From: Pseudarthrobacter sp. NamE5
Lineage (GTDB): Bacteria > Actinomycetota > Actinomycetes > Actinomycetales > Micrococcaceae
Direction of reading: 5' to 3'
NCBI RefSeq assembly: GCF_005796225.1
Contig: NZ_VAHO01000006.1
Location: 1 to 64,000 of the forward strand
DNA: 64,000 nucleotides
Shown here piece by piece: positions 34,816-41,718 of this stretch. The notes below the pieces were generated by a model. It did not search any database and was not told where the DNA came from. It saw only the letters and a list, made by a program, of their open reading frames with translations. Both the position numbers and the translations under genes were made by a program. The first letter of the stretch is position 1, and every line of letters starts with the position of its first letter.

Positions 34816-34931
34816 CGTCATCCTGTAGCAGGGGGACAACCCGCCCCGCCGTCGTCGCGGCTGCAAGGAAGACAGTCGGCTGCAGGAGTACCTGGCGGAG
34901 CCCACTTCAAGACTCCGCCAGGAGGATGACG
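34816..34931 (+). other. Possible structured RNA upstream of the C26 hydrolase gene
   Basis: A closing stem pairs CGTCATCCT (34816-34824) with AGGATGACG (34923-34931), 9 perfect bp. Inside, CCTGGCGGAG (34891-34900) pairs with CTCCGCCAGG (34913-34922), 10 perfect bp directly stacked on the closing stem, and CTGCA (34861) with TGCAG (34881). A G-rich arm fits between. This multi-stem junction ends about 240 bases before the C26 hydrolase start and could be a riboswitch-like leader. It matches no RNA class that I recognise, and GC-rich DNA forms chance stems. Confidence 0.3.
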
Positions 34932-35170
34932 GGCCGCGGAAAGGTAGTCATGCCCACCGTCCCGCCGGCCCAGGATGCTCCGGTTGGACGGATCTCCTGC
35001 TACCGCAACTATGCCCCGCCCGCATCAAGTTACCCGCCGGTAATAGATCAAAGTTCCCTCAAGGTCTGGGCGGGAGTGACGAACAAGATACGTGATTTTG
35101 ATCTGCGCGAAACATTCCACTCCCAGCTGTCTCATATCCTTGAATGCAGAGAAATCAGCTGGAGGAACCC

Positions 35171-36067
35171 TTGGAAACAACCGACGCCGCCGTGAAGCCC
35201 ATCATTGGACTCGCAACCTATTTGGAGAATGCGGGCACCGATGGTTGTGGCACCGTAAGCGCGGCGTTCCTGCCTGAGACGTACCTTGCCCCCATCATCG
35301 CGGCAGGGGGCGTACCCACCCTTCTTCCGCCCCAGCCTGTTGTCCCGGGCGTCATCGAACACCTCGTAAGCCGGCTGGACGGGCTGGTCATTCCCGGCGG
35401 CTGGGACGTCAACCCGGCGCTCTACGGGCAGGAAGCCCACGCCGAGACGGACGCGCCGCGGCCCGAACGCGACGCCTGGGAGCAGGCCCTCATCCGCGAG
35501 GCCCTGCGGCAGGACATCCCGCTCCTGTGCATCTGCCGCGGCGAGCAGCTCCTGAACGTTACCCTCGGAGGCACCCTGCACCAGCACCTGCCGGACGTCG
35601 TCGGCAACGGCCACTATCAACTGGGCGGCTTCGAATTCAACAAAATCCAGGTGGAGATCCGGCAGGGTTCCCGCCTGGAGCAGCTGATCGGCGCCAACCC
35701 CGGCCCGGTCCCTGTGTCCCACCACCAGGCCGTGGACAAGCTGGGGGAGGGCCTGATTGCCGCTGCCTGGAGCGAGGATCAGGTGGTGGAAGCCATCGAG
35801 CACCCCGCCAGCACCTTCGCGATGGGCATCCAGTGGCACCCCGAGGAGCTCCCGGAGGACTTCGGGCTCTTCCGCGGGTTCATCGAAGCAGCCCGCGCGA
35901 AGCTCCTGTCCCGCCTGTGGCAGGCAACGCCGTCGTCCGCTGCCTCACAGTTGGCCGCTTCTGCAACTGCTGCAGCGCCGGTTCCCGCCGCCCAAACCCC
36001 GGCTGCCGAACTGGCTGCAGCAGCACTGCCCCTGGCGGATAACTCGGGCCAGCCAAGCGCCTTCTGA
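35171..36067 (+). CDS. Class I glutamine amidotransferase-type peptidase C26 (gamma-glutamyl hydrolase, PuuD-like)
   Basis: A 298-aa protein. GLATYLENAG and GLVIPGGWDVNPALYG match the family start; the catalytic nucleophile lies in LLCICRGEQLLNV, and GIQWHPEELPED gives the His and Glu of the triad. PuuD-like enzymes cut gamma-glutamyl bonds such as gamma-glutamyl-GABA. TTG 35171 is chosen because GGAGGA lies four bases upstream; an ATG at 35144 in frame has no such site. The last 55 residues are Ala/Pro-rich and unlike the family. It precedes the ligase and amidotransferase genes and likely works on the same type of gamma-glutamyl compounds. Confidence 0.85.
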   Translation: METTDAAVKPIIGLATYLENAGTDGCGTVSAAFLPETYLAPIIAAGGVPTLLPPQPVVPGVIEHLVSRLDGLVIPGGWDVNPALYGQEAHAETDAPRPERDAWEQALIREALRQDIPLLCICRGEQLLNVTLGGTLHQHLPDVVGNGHYQLGGFEFNKIQVEIRQGSRLEQLIGANPGPVPVSHHQAVDKLGEGLIAAAWSEDQVVEAIEHPASTFAMGIQWHPEELPEDFGLFRGFIEAARAKLLSRLWQATPSSAASQLAASATAAAPVPAAQTPAAELAAAALPLADNSGQPSAF

Positions 36068-36146
36068 GTCCCGCCGCCAACCAGCAGCGGCCCCTTCAGT
36101 CGTATGTTCCGGGGCTGCAATTTGGCATTTTCGCTTGCGGTTGAGA

Positions 36147-36162
36147 AGTAAGCATGCTTACT
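36147..36162. promoter_or_regulatory. 16-bp perfect palindrome overlapping a promoter
   Basis: AGTAAGCATGCTTACT is a perfect inverted repeat in the intergenic region before the YbdK-like ligase. TTGAGA (36141-36146) and TATGCT (36162-36167) flank it like -35 and -10 boxes with a 15-bp spacer, so it looks like an operator that blocks promoter access. The protein is unknown. Confidence 0.5.
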
Positions 36163-36222
36163 ATGCTGTGACTGACAACTGAAGTTGAGCAAACGCTTCA
36201 CGGATACGAGCCGAGGAGCGAT

Positions 36223-36309
36223 GTGGCTTACCTTAACTATGGCAATTTCACGTCCGACGGCGGCTGGGACCCGAGCGCGAAATCGCACCGATCTGCAGGT
36301 ATACGATGA
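36223..36309 (+). CDS. Short upstream ORF (28 codons) coupled to the ligase gene
   Basis: GTG 36223 with GAGGAG four bases upstream, encoding a 28-residue peptide that starts MAYLNYGNFTSDGGWDPSA. Its TGA stop overlaps the ATG of the ligase gene as ATGA. The ligase start has only a weak site of its own, so translational coupling is plausible. A leader peptide or a separate microprotein cannot be distinguished. Confidence 0.45.
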   Translation: MAYLNYGNFTSDGGWDPSAKSHRSAGIR

Positions 36310-37457
36310 CGCGCCGGGTAGGTGTTGAAGAAGAGTTCCTGATCGTGGACAGCGTCAGCGGCCTTCCCGTGGCGCTGGGCGGCGTGCTTGAGCGCCTCAG
36401 CGATTACCCTTGCCTGAGCAGCGAGATGAAGCAGGAGCAGATTGAGACCTGCACCCATCCCAGGATCAGTCTCCAGGAACTCGCCGGGGACATCACCGCA
36501 GGAAGGAAGAGCGCGGATGCTGCCGCGCGGCTGGCCGGAGCACGGTCCGCGGCACTCGCTGCCTCACCGCTCCCTGTTGATTCCACCGTGGCTCCCGGGG
36601 AACGCTGCGACCGCTTGATGCAAAGGTTCGGCCTCACCGCGGTGGAGCAACTGACCTGCGGCTGCCATGTGCACGTGGAGGTCGAATCGGACGAGGAGGG
36701 CGTGGCCGTCCTTGACCGTATCCGGAACTGGCTGCCCGTCCTGATGGCCATCAGCTCCAACTCGCCCTACTGGAACGGCGTGGACTCTGCCTACGCGAGC
36801 TACCGCTCACAGGCCTGGAACCGGTGGCCAACCACCGGGCCGGCGGGAATATACGGTTCGGCTGAGGCCTACCACCGCCAGATCCAGCAGATCCTCAACT
36901 CCGGGGTCCCGCTGGACAAAGCGAACCTGTACTTCGATTCCCGGCTCAGCCATCACCATCCCACTGTGGAGGTCCGGGTCGCTGACGTCTGCCTCTTTGC
37001 CGATGACACGGTACTCCTCGCAGCGTTGGTGCGGGGCCTGGTGGAAACCGCTGCGCGCCAGTGGCGCGCGGGTGTGCCCCCGGTTCCCCTGTCCGCGGTG
37101 CAACTGGGCCTTGCCTCCTGGCAGGCCAGCCGGTTCGGCCTGGAAGGCGATCTGCTGGATCCGGAAACGGGCACTCCGCGCGCCGCCGTCGAGGTAGTGA
37201 CAGCACTGGTGGACCACATCCGGTCCGTGCTGGTAGACCAGGGCGAGCTGGCCACGGTGGAATTCCTGCTCTTCCAGGTCTTGTCCAGGGGGACCGGCGC
37301 GGCCCGGCAGCGGGAGGTCTACGTCCGCACCGGGAGCTTAGGCGAAACGGTGGCCGATGCCGTGCATGTGACCAACCTGCCGGTCACACCGCTGGCTGAC
37401 TCCGCCGGTTCGCCGCTGGTGACCACCGGCCAGATCGCGACCGACCAGACGATCTGA
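36306..37457 (+). CDS. YbdK/GCS2-family carboxylate-amine ligase
   Basis: A 383-aa ATP-dependent ligase of the glutamate-cysteine ligase family 2 fold. GVEEEFLIVDSVSGLPVALG near the start is the acidic metal-binding segment; EQIETCTHP, GCHVHVEV and NSPYWNG with YRSQAWNRWPTTG are hallmark family motifs. Such enzymes form a gamma-glutamyl (or other carboxyl) amide with an amine; substrates vary. ATG 36306 overlaps the stop of the short ORF at 36223. With the C26 hydrolase upstream and the amidotransferase downstream it suggests a small gamma-glutamyl or peptide amide pathway. Confidence 0.87.
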   Translation: MTRRVGVEEEFLIVDSVSGLPVALGGVLERLSDYPCLSSEMKQEQIETCTHPRISLQELAGDITAGRKSADAAARLAGARSAALAASPLPVDSTVAPGERCDRLMQRFGLTAVEQLTCGCHVHVEVESDEEGVAVLDRIRNWLPVLMAISSNSPYWNGVDSAYASYRSQAWNRWPTTGPAGIYGSAEAYHRQIQQILNSGVPLDKANLYFDSRLSHHHPTVEVRVADVCLFADDTVLLAALVRGLVETAARQWRAGVPPVPLSAVQLGLASWQASRFGLEGDLLDPETGTPRAAVEVVTALVDHIRSVLVDQGELATVEFLLFQVLSRGTGAARQREVYVRTGSLGETVADAVHVTNLPVTPLADSAGSPLVTTGQIATDQTI

Positions 37458-37478
37458 AGAGCGGGACAGGGAGGGCAC

Positions 37479-37663
37479 ATGGACCAGAATGAAACGCCGG
37501 TGCTGGACGCACTGCCGCTCGGACTGGCCCGCGGCCTGCTGGGCAGCATCCCAGCATGCTCCGTCCGGCTTGCACGTCCTGGAGGCCGATGCAACCACCG
37601 GGTCCCGACGCGCAGCAGCCCACGTTGCAAAGACCCCAGCCGCAAAGGAACGAGGAAGTCACC
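37479..37663 (+). pseudogene. Possible truncated remnant of an Orn/Lys/Arg decarboxylase-type gene
   Basis: GGGAGGG precedes ATG 37479 and the first residues (MDQNETPVLDAL) look like the N-terminus of Orn/Lys/Arg decarboxylase-family proteins. The frame then loses all resemblance and runs into the start of the amidotransferase gene. It may be an old deletion remnant or a genuine short ORF. I have low confidence. Confidence 0.3.
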
Positions 37664-39442
37664 ATGTGCGGAATAGCAGGCGAAATCGCCTTCAACGGAA
37701 GAACAGCCTCCCGGGAGCCGGTGCTGAAAATGATGGGGGCCATGACGTCGCGCGGGCCGGACGGCCGGGGGACATGGGACGGCGGCTGGGTGGCGCTGGG
37801 GCACCAGCGGCTCAGCATCATCGACCTTTCCGAAGCCGGTACGCAGCCGATGCTGGATGACGGCAGCCTGGCCATCAGCTTCAACGGCTGCATCTACAAC
37901 TACAAGGAACTGCGGCGCGAACTCGAGCCCGAGTTCAGCTTCCGGTCCACCAGCGACACCGAGGTGATCCTCAAGGCGTACCGGAAATGGGGAGACGACT
38001 TTGTCCACCACCTCGTGGGCATGTTCGCGATCGCCCTGTACGACGCCCGGCGGGGTGAAGTCCTGCTGGTCCGTGACCGGCTGGGCATCAAGCCGCTGTA
38101 CATGGCTGAGCTCCAGGGAAGGCTGCGTTTTGCTTCGTCCCTGCCGGCTTTGGTGGCCTCGGGCGGCATCGACACCAGCCTCGACGAGGTGGCGCTGCAC
38201 CATTACCTGAGCTGGCACTCGATCGTTCCGGCGCCCAGGACCATCCTTCGCGGGGTGCGGAAGCTCCCCGCCGCTACCATCCGCACCGTCCGCGCTGACG
38301 GGAGCTGGCACGACCGCGAATACTGGAAACCTACCTACACCCGCCGGGCCGAGCATGCCGGCTGGTCCGCCCGTGACTGGCAGGAAGCGGTGCGGGATTC
38401 GCTGCACACCGCAGTACGACGGCGGATGGTTGCCGATGTGCCGGTAGGCGTCCTTTTGTCCGGGGGACTGGATTCGAGCCTGCTGGTTGCCCTGCTCGCC
38501 GAGGAGGGCCAGCACGGGCTGTCCACCTTCAGCATCGGTTTCGACGGTGCCGGCGGCGATATCGGAAACGAGTTCGAGTACTCGGACCTGGTGGCCCGGG
38601 AGTTCGGCACGCGGCATGAGCGCCTGCACGTCAGTACGTCCGAGTTCGCGCCATCCATCGGGGACGCCGTGGACGCGATGTCCGAGCCGATGTCCAGCCA
38701 TGACGTCACGGCATTCCACCTGCTCTCCAGGACCGTTACCCAGCATCTGAAGGTGGTCCAGTGCGGGCAGGGTGCGGACGAGGTCTTCGGCGGCTACGGC
38801 TACCACCAGCCGCTGGCATCGGTCGGCCGGCAGGACGCTTTGGCAGCTTTTTCCGCCTCCTTTGTTGACCATACCCATGAGGACCTGGTCGGTATTCTGG
38901 AGCCTGAATGGTTTACCGGGGCAGATGTCAGCCGCGAGGTCCTGGCCTCGAACCTGGCGGCCCCTGGTGCCGAAACGGCGCTGGATGCAGTGCTTCGGCT
39001 CGACACCCATCTGCTGATGGTGGACGACCCCGTGAAGCGGCTGGACAACATGTCCATGGCCTGGGGCATCGAGGCCCGTGTTCCCTTCCTGGACCACGAA
39101 CTGGTGGAGCTTGCCGCAGCCTGCCCGCCGGAGTTCAAGGCCTCACAGGGCGGCAAGGCAATCCTGAAGGACCTGGGCCGCCAGATGTTGCCCGCCGCCG
39201 TCGTGGACCGGCCCAAGGGGTACTTCCCCGTCCCCACCCTCCGGCATCTTGAGGAACCGTTCACCTCCATGGTCCGTGACGCCCTCCACGCGCCCGAGGC
39301 CAAGCAGCGGGGACTCTTCCGGCCCGGGTACATCGACGGGCTGCTGTCAGACCCGAACACCCAGCGGACGCCCGTGAACAGCAATGTGCTGTGGCAGTTT
39401 GCCCTGCTGGAGATGTGGCTGCAGCGGCACGGGGTGGGCTGA
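37664..39442 (+). CDS. Asparagine synthase-like N-acetylglutaminylglutamine-amidotransferase-type enzyme
   Basis: A 592-aa two-domain enzyme. Residues 1-210 form a class II glutaminase with Cys2 (MCGIAGE), SRGPDGRG, LGHQRLSIIDLSEAG and SFNGCIYNYKELR. The synthetase domain carries the ATP pyrophosphatase loop LLSGGLDSSLLVALL and GQGADEVFGGYGYH. Its N-terminal and overall pattern fit the enzyme that amidates the osmolyte N-acetylglutaminylglutamine; ordinary AsnB is the alternative. ATG 37664 fits the required mature Cys2. No ngg-type ligase is present, so a different peptide amide may be made. Confidence 0.8.
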   Translation: MCGIAGEIAFNGRTASREPVLKMMGAMTSRGPDGRGTWDGGWVALGHQRLSIIDLSEAGTQPMLDDGSLAISFNGCIYNYKELRRELEPEFSFRSTSDTEVILKAYRKWGDDFVHHLVGMFAIALYDARRGEVLLVRDRLGIKPLYMAELQGRLRFASSLPALVASGGIDTSLDEVALHHYLSWHSIVPAPRTILRGVRKLPAATIRTVRADGSWHDREYWKPTYTRRAEHAGWSARDWQEAVRDSLHTAVRRRMVADVPVGVLLSGGLDSSLLVALLAEEGQHGLSTFSIGFDGAGGDIGNEFEYSDLVAREFGTRHERLHVSTSEFAPSIGDAVDAMSEPMSSHDVTAFHLLSRTVTQHLKVVQCGQGADEVFGGYGYHQPLASVGRQDALAAFSASFVDHTHEDLVGILEPEWFTGADVSREVLASNLAAPGAETALDAVLRLDTHLLMVDDPVKRLDNMSMAWGIEARVPFLDHELVELAAACPPEFKASQGGKAILKDLGRQMLPAAVVDRPKGYFPVPTLRHLEEPFTSMVRDALHAPEAKQRGLFRPGYIDGLLSDPNTQRTPVNSNVLWQFALLEMWLQRHGVG

Positions 39443-39498
39443 CCACCGGCGACAAAGCCACCGAGGTGGCCGGCCTGCTCCGGCAATAGACGTAACTG

Positions 39499-40404
39499 TC
39501 AGCGCCCTAGTGGGTGGCGCCGTCGTGCTGCGAAGGCGAACAGCGAGGTGGTGGCCACCGTGGCCAGGTACCCGGAGATAACGATCAGCGAGATCCCGGC
39601 CCAGAAATAGTGGGTGGTGCTGGCCTCCTGCCAGGGGCTCGGCGCAATCCGGATCAGCGAATACGCGGCCACGGCTGCCGAGGCTAGGCCGATGACCACC
39701 GGCAGCGTCAGCCAGATCCGGGCCGAGCCAATATGCCCGCCGAACCCGTCCCACGCATTCCAGGAGCCGCGCTTGATGATGAGCCAGCCCGCGGGAACCA
39801 TGAACGCGCCCACCAGCAGGAACGCCGCCACAACGTCTGCCGGCCGGTGCCACTGGTTGATCAGCGTTGACACGCCGGACGCAATGGCGAACGTCCCACC
39901 CACAAAGCCGGCCATCGGGCGCCAGCGCGGCGAGGCCATCAGGAACACCGCGGCTGCGGCCGACGCCGCCAGCGTGGTGTGGCCGGACGGCAGGGAATTC
40001 ATCTCCAGGGTTATCACGCCCTTGTCCGGGCGGGCGGGCAGCAGATCCTTGAGCACCTGGGTGGCAATGTTCGCGCCGATGCAGGCGGCCACTGCTATCC
40101 CGGCCTCCGCCCAGTGTTTCCGGATCACCGTGACAAACAGAACCACGACGGCGGCCATCACCAGCGAGATGGTGGGCAGCAGGTCCAGGAACTTGGTGCT
40201 CGCCTTGCCTGCAGGACCATGCAGTTCCACGGCTTCCACCAGCGCCGACTCGTCGATGAACTGGCCCGTGGTGGTCTGCACGAAGTAGTAATAGGTGGCG
40301 ATCAACCCCGCCACGCAGGCCAGGGTGGCAAGCACGAAGAGGAAGCCTGAGCCCGGTGCGGGTCGGGCTGCCGTCCTGCCTGGTGCCTGCCGTTGAAAAG
40401 TCAT
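39499..40404 (-). CDS. PAP2-family membrane phosphatase
   Basis: A 301-aa polytopic protein with about eight helices. The PAP2 signature is split as expected: KDLLPARPDKG (motif C1), SLPSGHTTLAASAAAAVF (C2) and INQWHRPADVVAA (C3 with the catalytic His). It probably removes phosphate from a lipid such as phosphatidic acid or undecaprenyl pyrophosphate. It runs opposite to the amidotransferase and menC genes on each side, as an independent unit. Confidence 0.9.
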   Translation of the reverse strand: MTFQRQAPGRTAARPAPGSGFLFVLATLACVAGLIATYYYFVQTTTGQFIDESALVEAVELHGPAGKASTKFLDLLPTISLVMAAVVVLFVTVIRKHWAEAGIAVAACIGANIATQVLKDLLPARPDKGVITLEMNSLPSGHTTLAASAAAAVFLMASPRWRPMAGFVGGTFAIASGVSTLINQWHRPADVVAAFLLVGAFMVPAGWLIIKRGSWNAWDGFGGHIGSARIWLTLPVVIGLASAAVAAYSLIRIAPSPWQEASTTHYFWAGISLIVISGYLATVATTSLFAFAARRRHPLGR

Positions 40405-40491
40405 CGGTTAAAGGGTGGCACAGAAAGCTGGAAGGCTGCTTCAAGCCGGGCCGCGGCGGCGGGGCGTCCGGGCCGCCGGTACAGTGAACCC

Positions 40492-41499
40492 ATGCCCCCG
40501 GAAACCGCGCCGCCGCTGCTCCCTCCGCTGGACGAGCTTCTGGCGAATGCGCACGTGGTCAGCCTGCCCATGCGCGTGAGGTTCCGGGGCATCATGGAGC
40601 GTGAATCGCTGCTGTTGCGCGGCCCTGCCGGCTGGGGCGAGTTCTGTCCGTTCCCCGAGTACGGGGATGAGGAGGCCTCCAGCTGGCTCGCCTCCGCCGT
40701 CGAGGCCGCCTGGGCTGGCTTTCCTCCGCCGCTGCGGTCAGTAATTCCTGTCAACGCCACCGTCCCGGCCGTTCCCGCTGGCCGCGTGCCGGAGATCCTG
40801 GCCCGCTTCGGCCGGGTGGACGCCGTCAAGGTCAAGGTGGCCGAGCCGGGCCAGACGCTCGACGACGACGCCGCCCGCCTGGCCGCCGTCCGCTCCGCCC
40901 TCCCCGACGCAGCCCTCCGCGTTGACGCCAACGGAGGCTGGGACGTCCCCGCCGCAGTGGCGGCACTCACCCGGCTTTCCGCCGTCGGGCTCGAATACGC
41001 GGAGCAACCTGCTCCCACCATCGATGGGCTTGCCGAGGTGCGCTCGCAGCTTCGCGCCGCCGGCAGTCCGGTGCTGATCGCGGCGGACGAGAGCGTGCGC
41101 AAGGAAACTGATCCACTCCGGGTTGCCCGGGCGGGCGCTGCCGACCTGATCGTGGTCAAGGTGGCGCCGCTCGGGGGAGTGCGGCGCGCCCTGGACATCG
41201 TGGCCCAGGCCGGGCTGCCCGCCGTCGTCAGTTCCGCGCTGGACACCTCGGTCGGCATCCGCGCCGGGCTCGCGCTGGCAGCATCCCTGCCGGAACTTCC
41301 GTACGCATGCGGGCTGGGGACGGTGTCCCTGTTCGAGCAGGACGTCACCTTGGATCCCCTGGTGGCAGACGACGGCGCCATCCGCATGCGCGATGTGGCC
41401 GCCGATGCAGGGCTGCTGGAGCAGTATGCCGCTTCCCTGGAACGGCGGGAGTGGTGGCTGGCCCGGCTGCGACGCGTCCACGCGCTGCTGCCCCGCTGA
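40492..41499 (+). CDS. menC: o-Succinylbenzoate synthase
   Basis: A 335-aa enolase-superfamily dehydratase that makes o-succinylbenzoate in menaquinone synthesis. DAVKVKVAEPG gives the catalytic Lys pair (KxK), ALRVDANGGWD and LEYAEQPAP carry metal ligands Asp and Glu, AADESVRK has the third ligand, and VVKVAPLGG the second catalytic Lys. ATG 40492 precedes MPPETAPPLLPPL. The other men genes are at 43980, 48618 and 50152, all within 13 kb. Confidence 0.9.
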   Translation: MPPETAPPLLPPLDELLANAHVVSLPMRVRFRGIMERESLLLRGPAGWGEFCPFPEYGDEEASSWLASAVEAAWAGFPPPLRSVIPVNATVPAVPAGRVPEILARFGRVDAVKVKVAEPGQTLDDDAARLAAVRSALPDAALRVDANGGWDVPAAVAALTRLSAVGLEYAEQPAPTIDGLAEVRSQLRAAGSPVLIAADESVRKETDPLRVARAGAADLIVVKVAPLGGVRRALDIVAQAGLPAVVSSALDTSVGIRAGLALAASLPELPYACGLGTVSLFEQDVTLDPLVADDGAIRMRDVAADAGLLEQYAASLERREWWLARLRRVHALLPR

Positions 41500-41501
41500 C
41501 A

Positions 41502-41612
41502 CCCTCTCTCACTTGATGCGGGGTTTCCTGGGACGCTCTCTCACTCGATGCGGGGTTTTCCGGCACGCTCTCTCACTCGATGTCGGTTTCCCCCAGACCC
41601 TCTCGCACATAA
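41502..41612. repeat. Degenerate tandem array of CTCTCTCAC-type units (locus B)
   Basis: About four units of roughly 34 nt between menC and phoX. Cores are CCTCTCTCACTTGATGCGGG, CGCTCTCTCACTCGATGCGG (twice with small changes) and CCTCTCGCAC. They match locus A (10989) and locus C (43813). Confidence 0.85.
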
Positions 41613-41627
41613 CTGCACGTCACGAGC

Positions 41628-41649
41628 GGTTAACCCGAACTTCACTTCA
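41628..41649 (+). promoter_or_regulatory. Candidate PHO box upstream of phoX
   Basis: Two adjacent 11-mers, GGTTAACCCGA and ACTTCACTTCA, resemble the direct-repeat PhoP boxes of actinobacteria (G-T-T-C-A-C-type). They lie 70 bases upstream of the PhoX start. TTGACA at 41674-41679 may be a -35 box. Binding is inferred from gene context. Confidence 0.4.
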
Positions 41650-41718
41650 TGGATGACTGCCCGTAGGAAGTGCTTGACAGGGTGTGTGAACCGCATCGAT
41701 TTTCCCTGGAAGGCCCCC

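Larger units (their letters stand above)
34737..35170. other. Gene-free leader region before the C26 hydrolase
   Basis: About 430 bases with the terminator (34763-34802) and the candidate structured RNA (34816-34931). A 129-codon open frame from 34806 has no ribosome binding site, crosses both hairpins and overlaps the hydrolase, so I did not annotate it. The region presumably contains the hydrolase promoter. Confidence 0.4.

Noticed and set aside
34806..35195. 129-codon open frame before the C26 hydrolase
   Set aside because: It has no ribosome binding site, runs through hairpins and overlaps the hydrolase start; composition is not protein-like.
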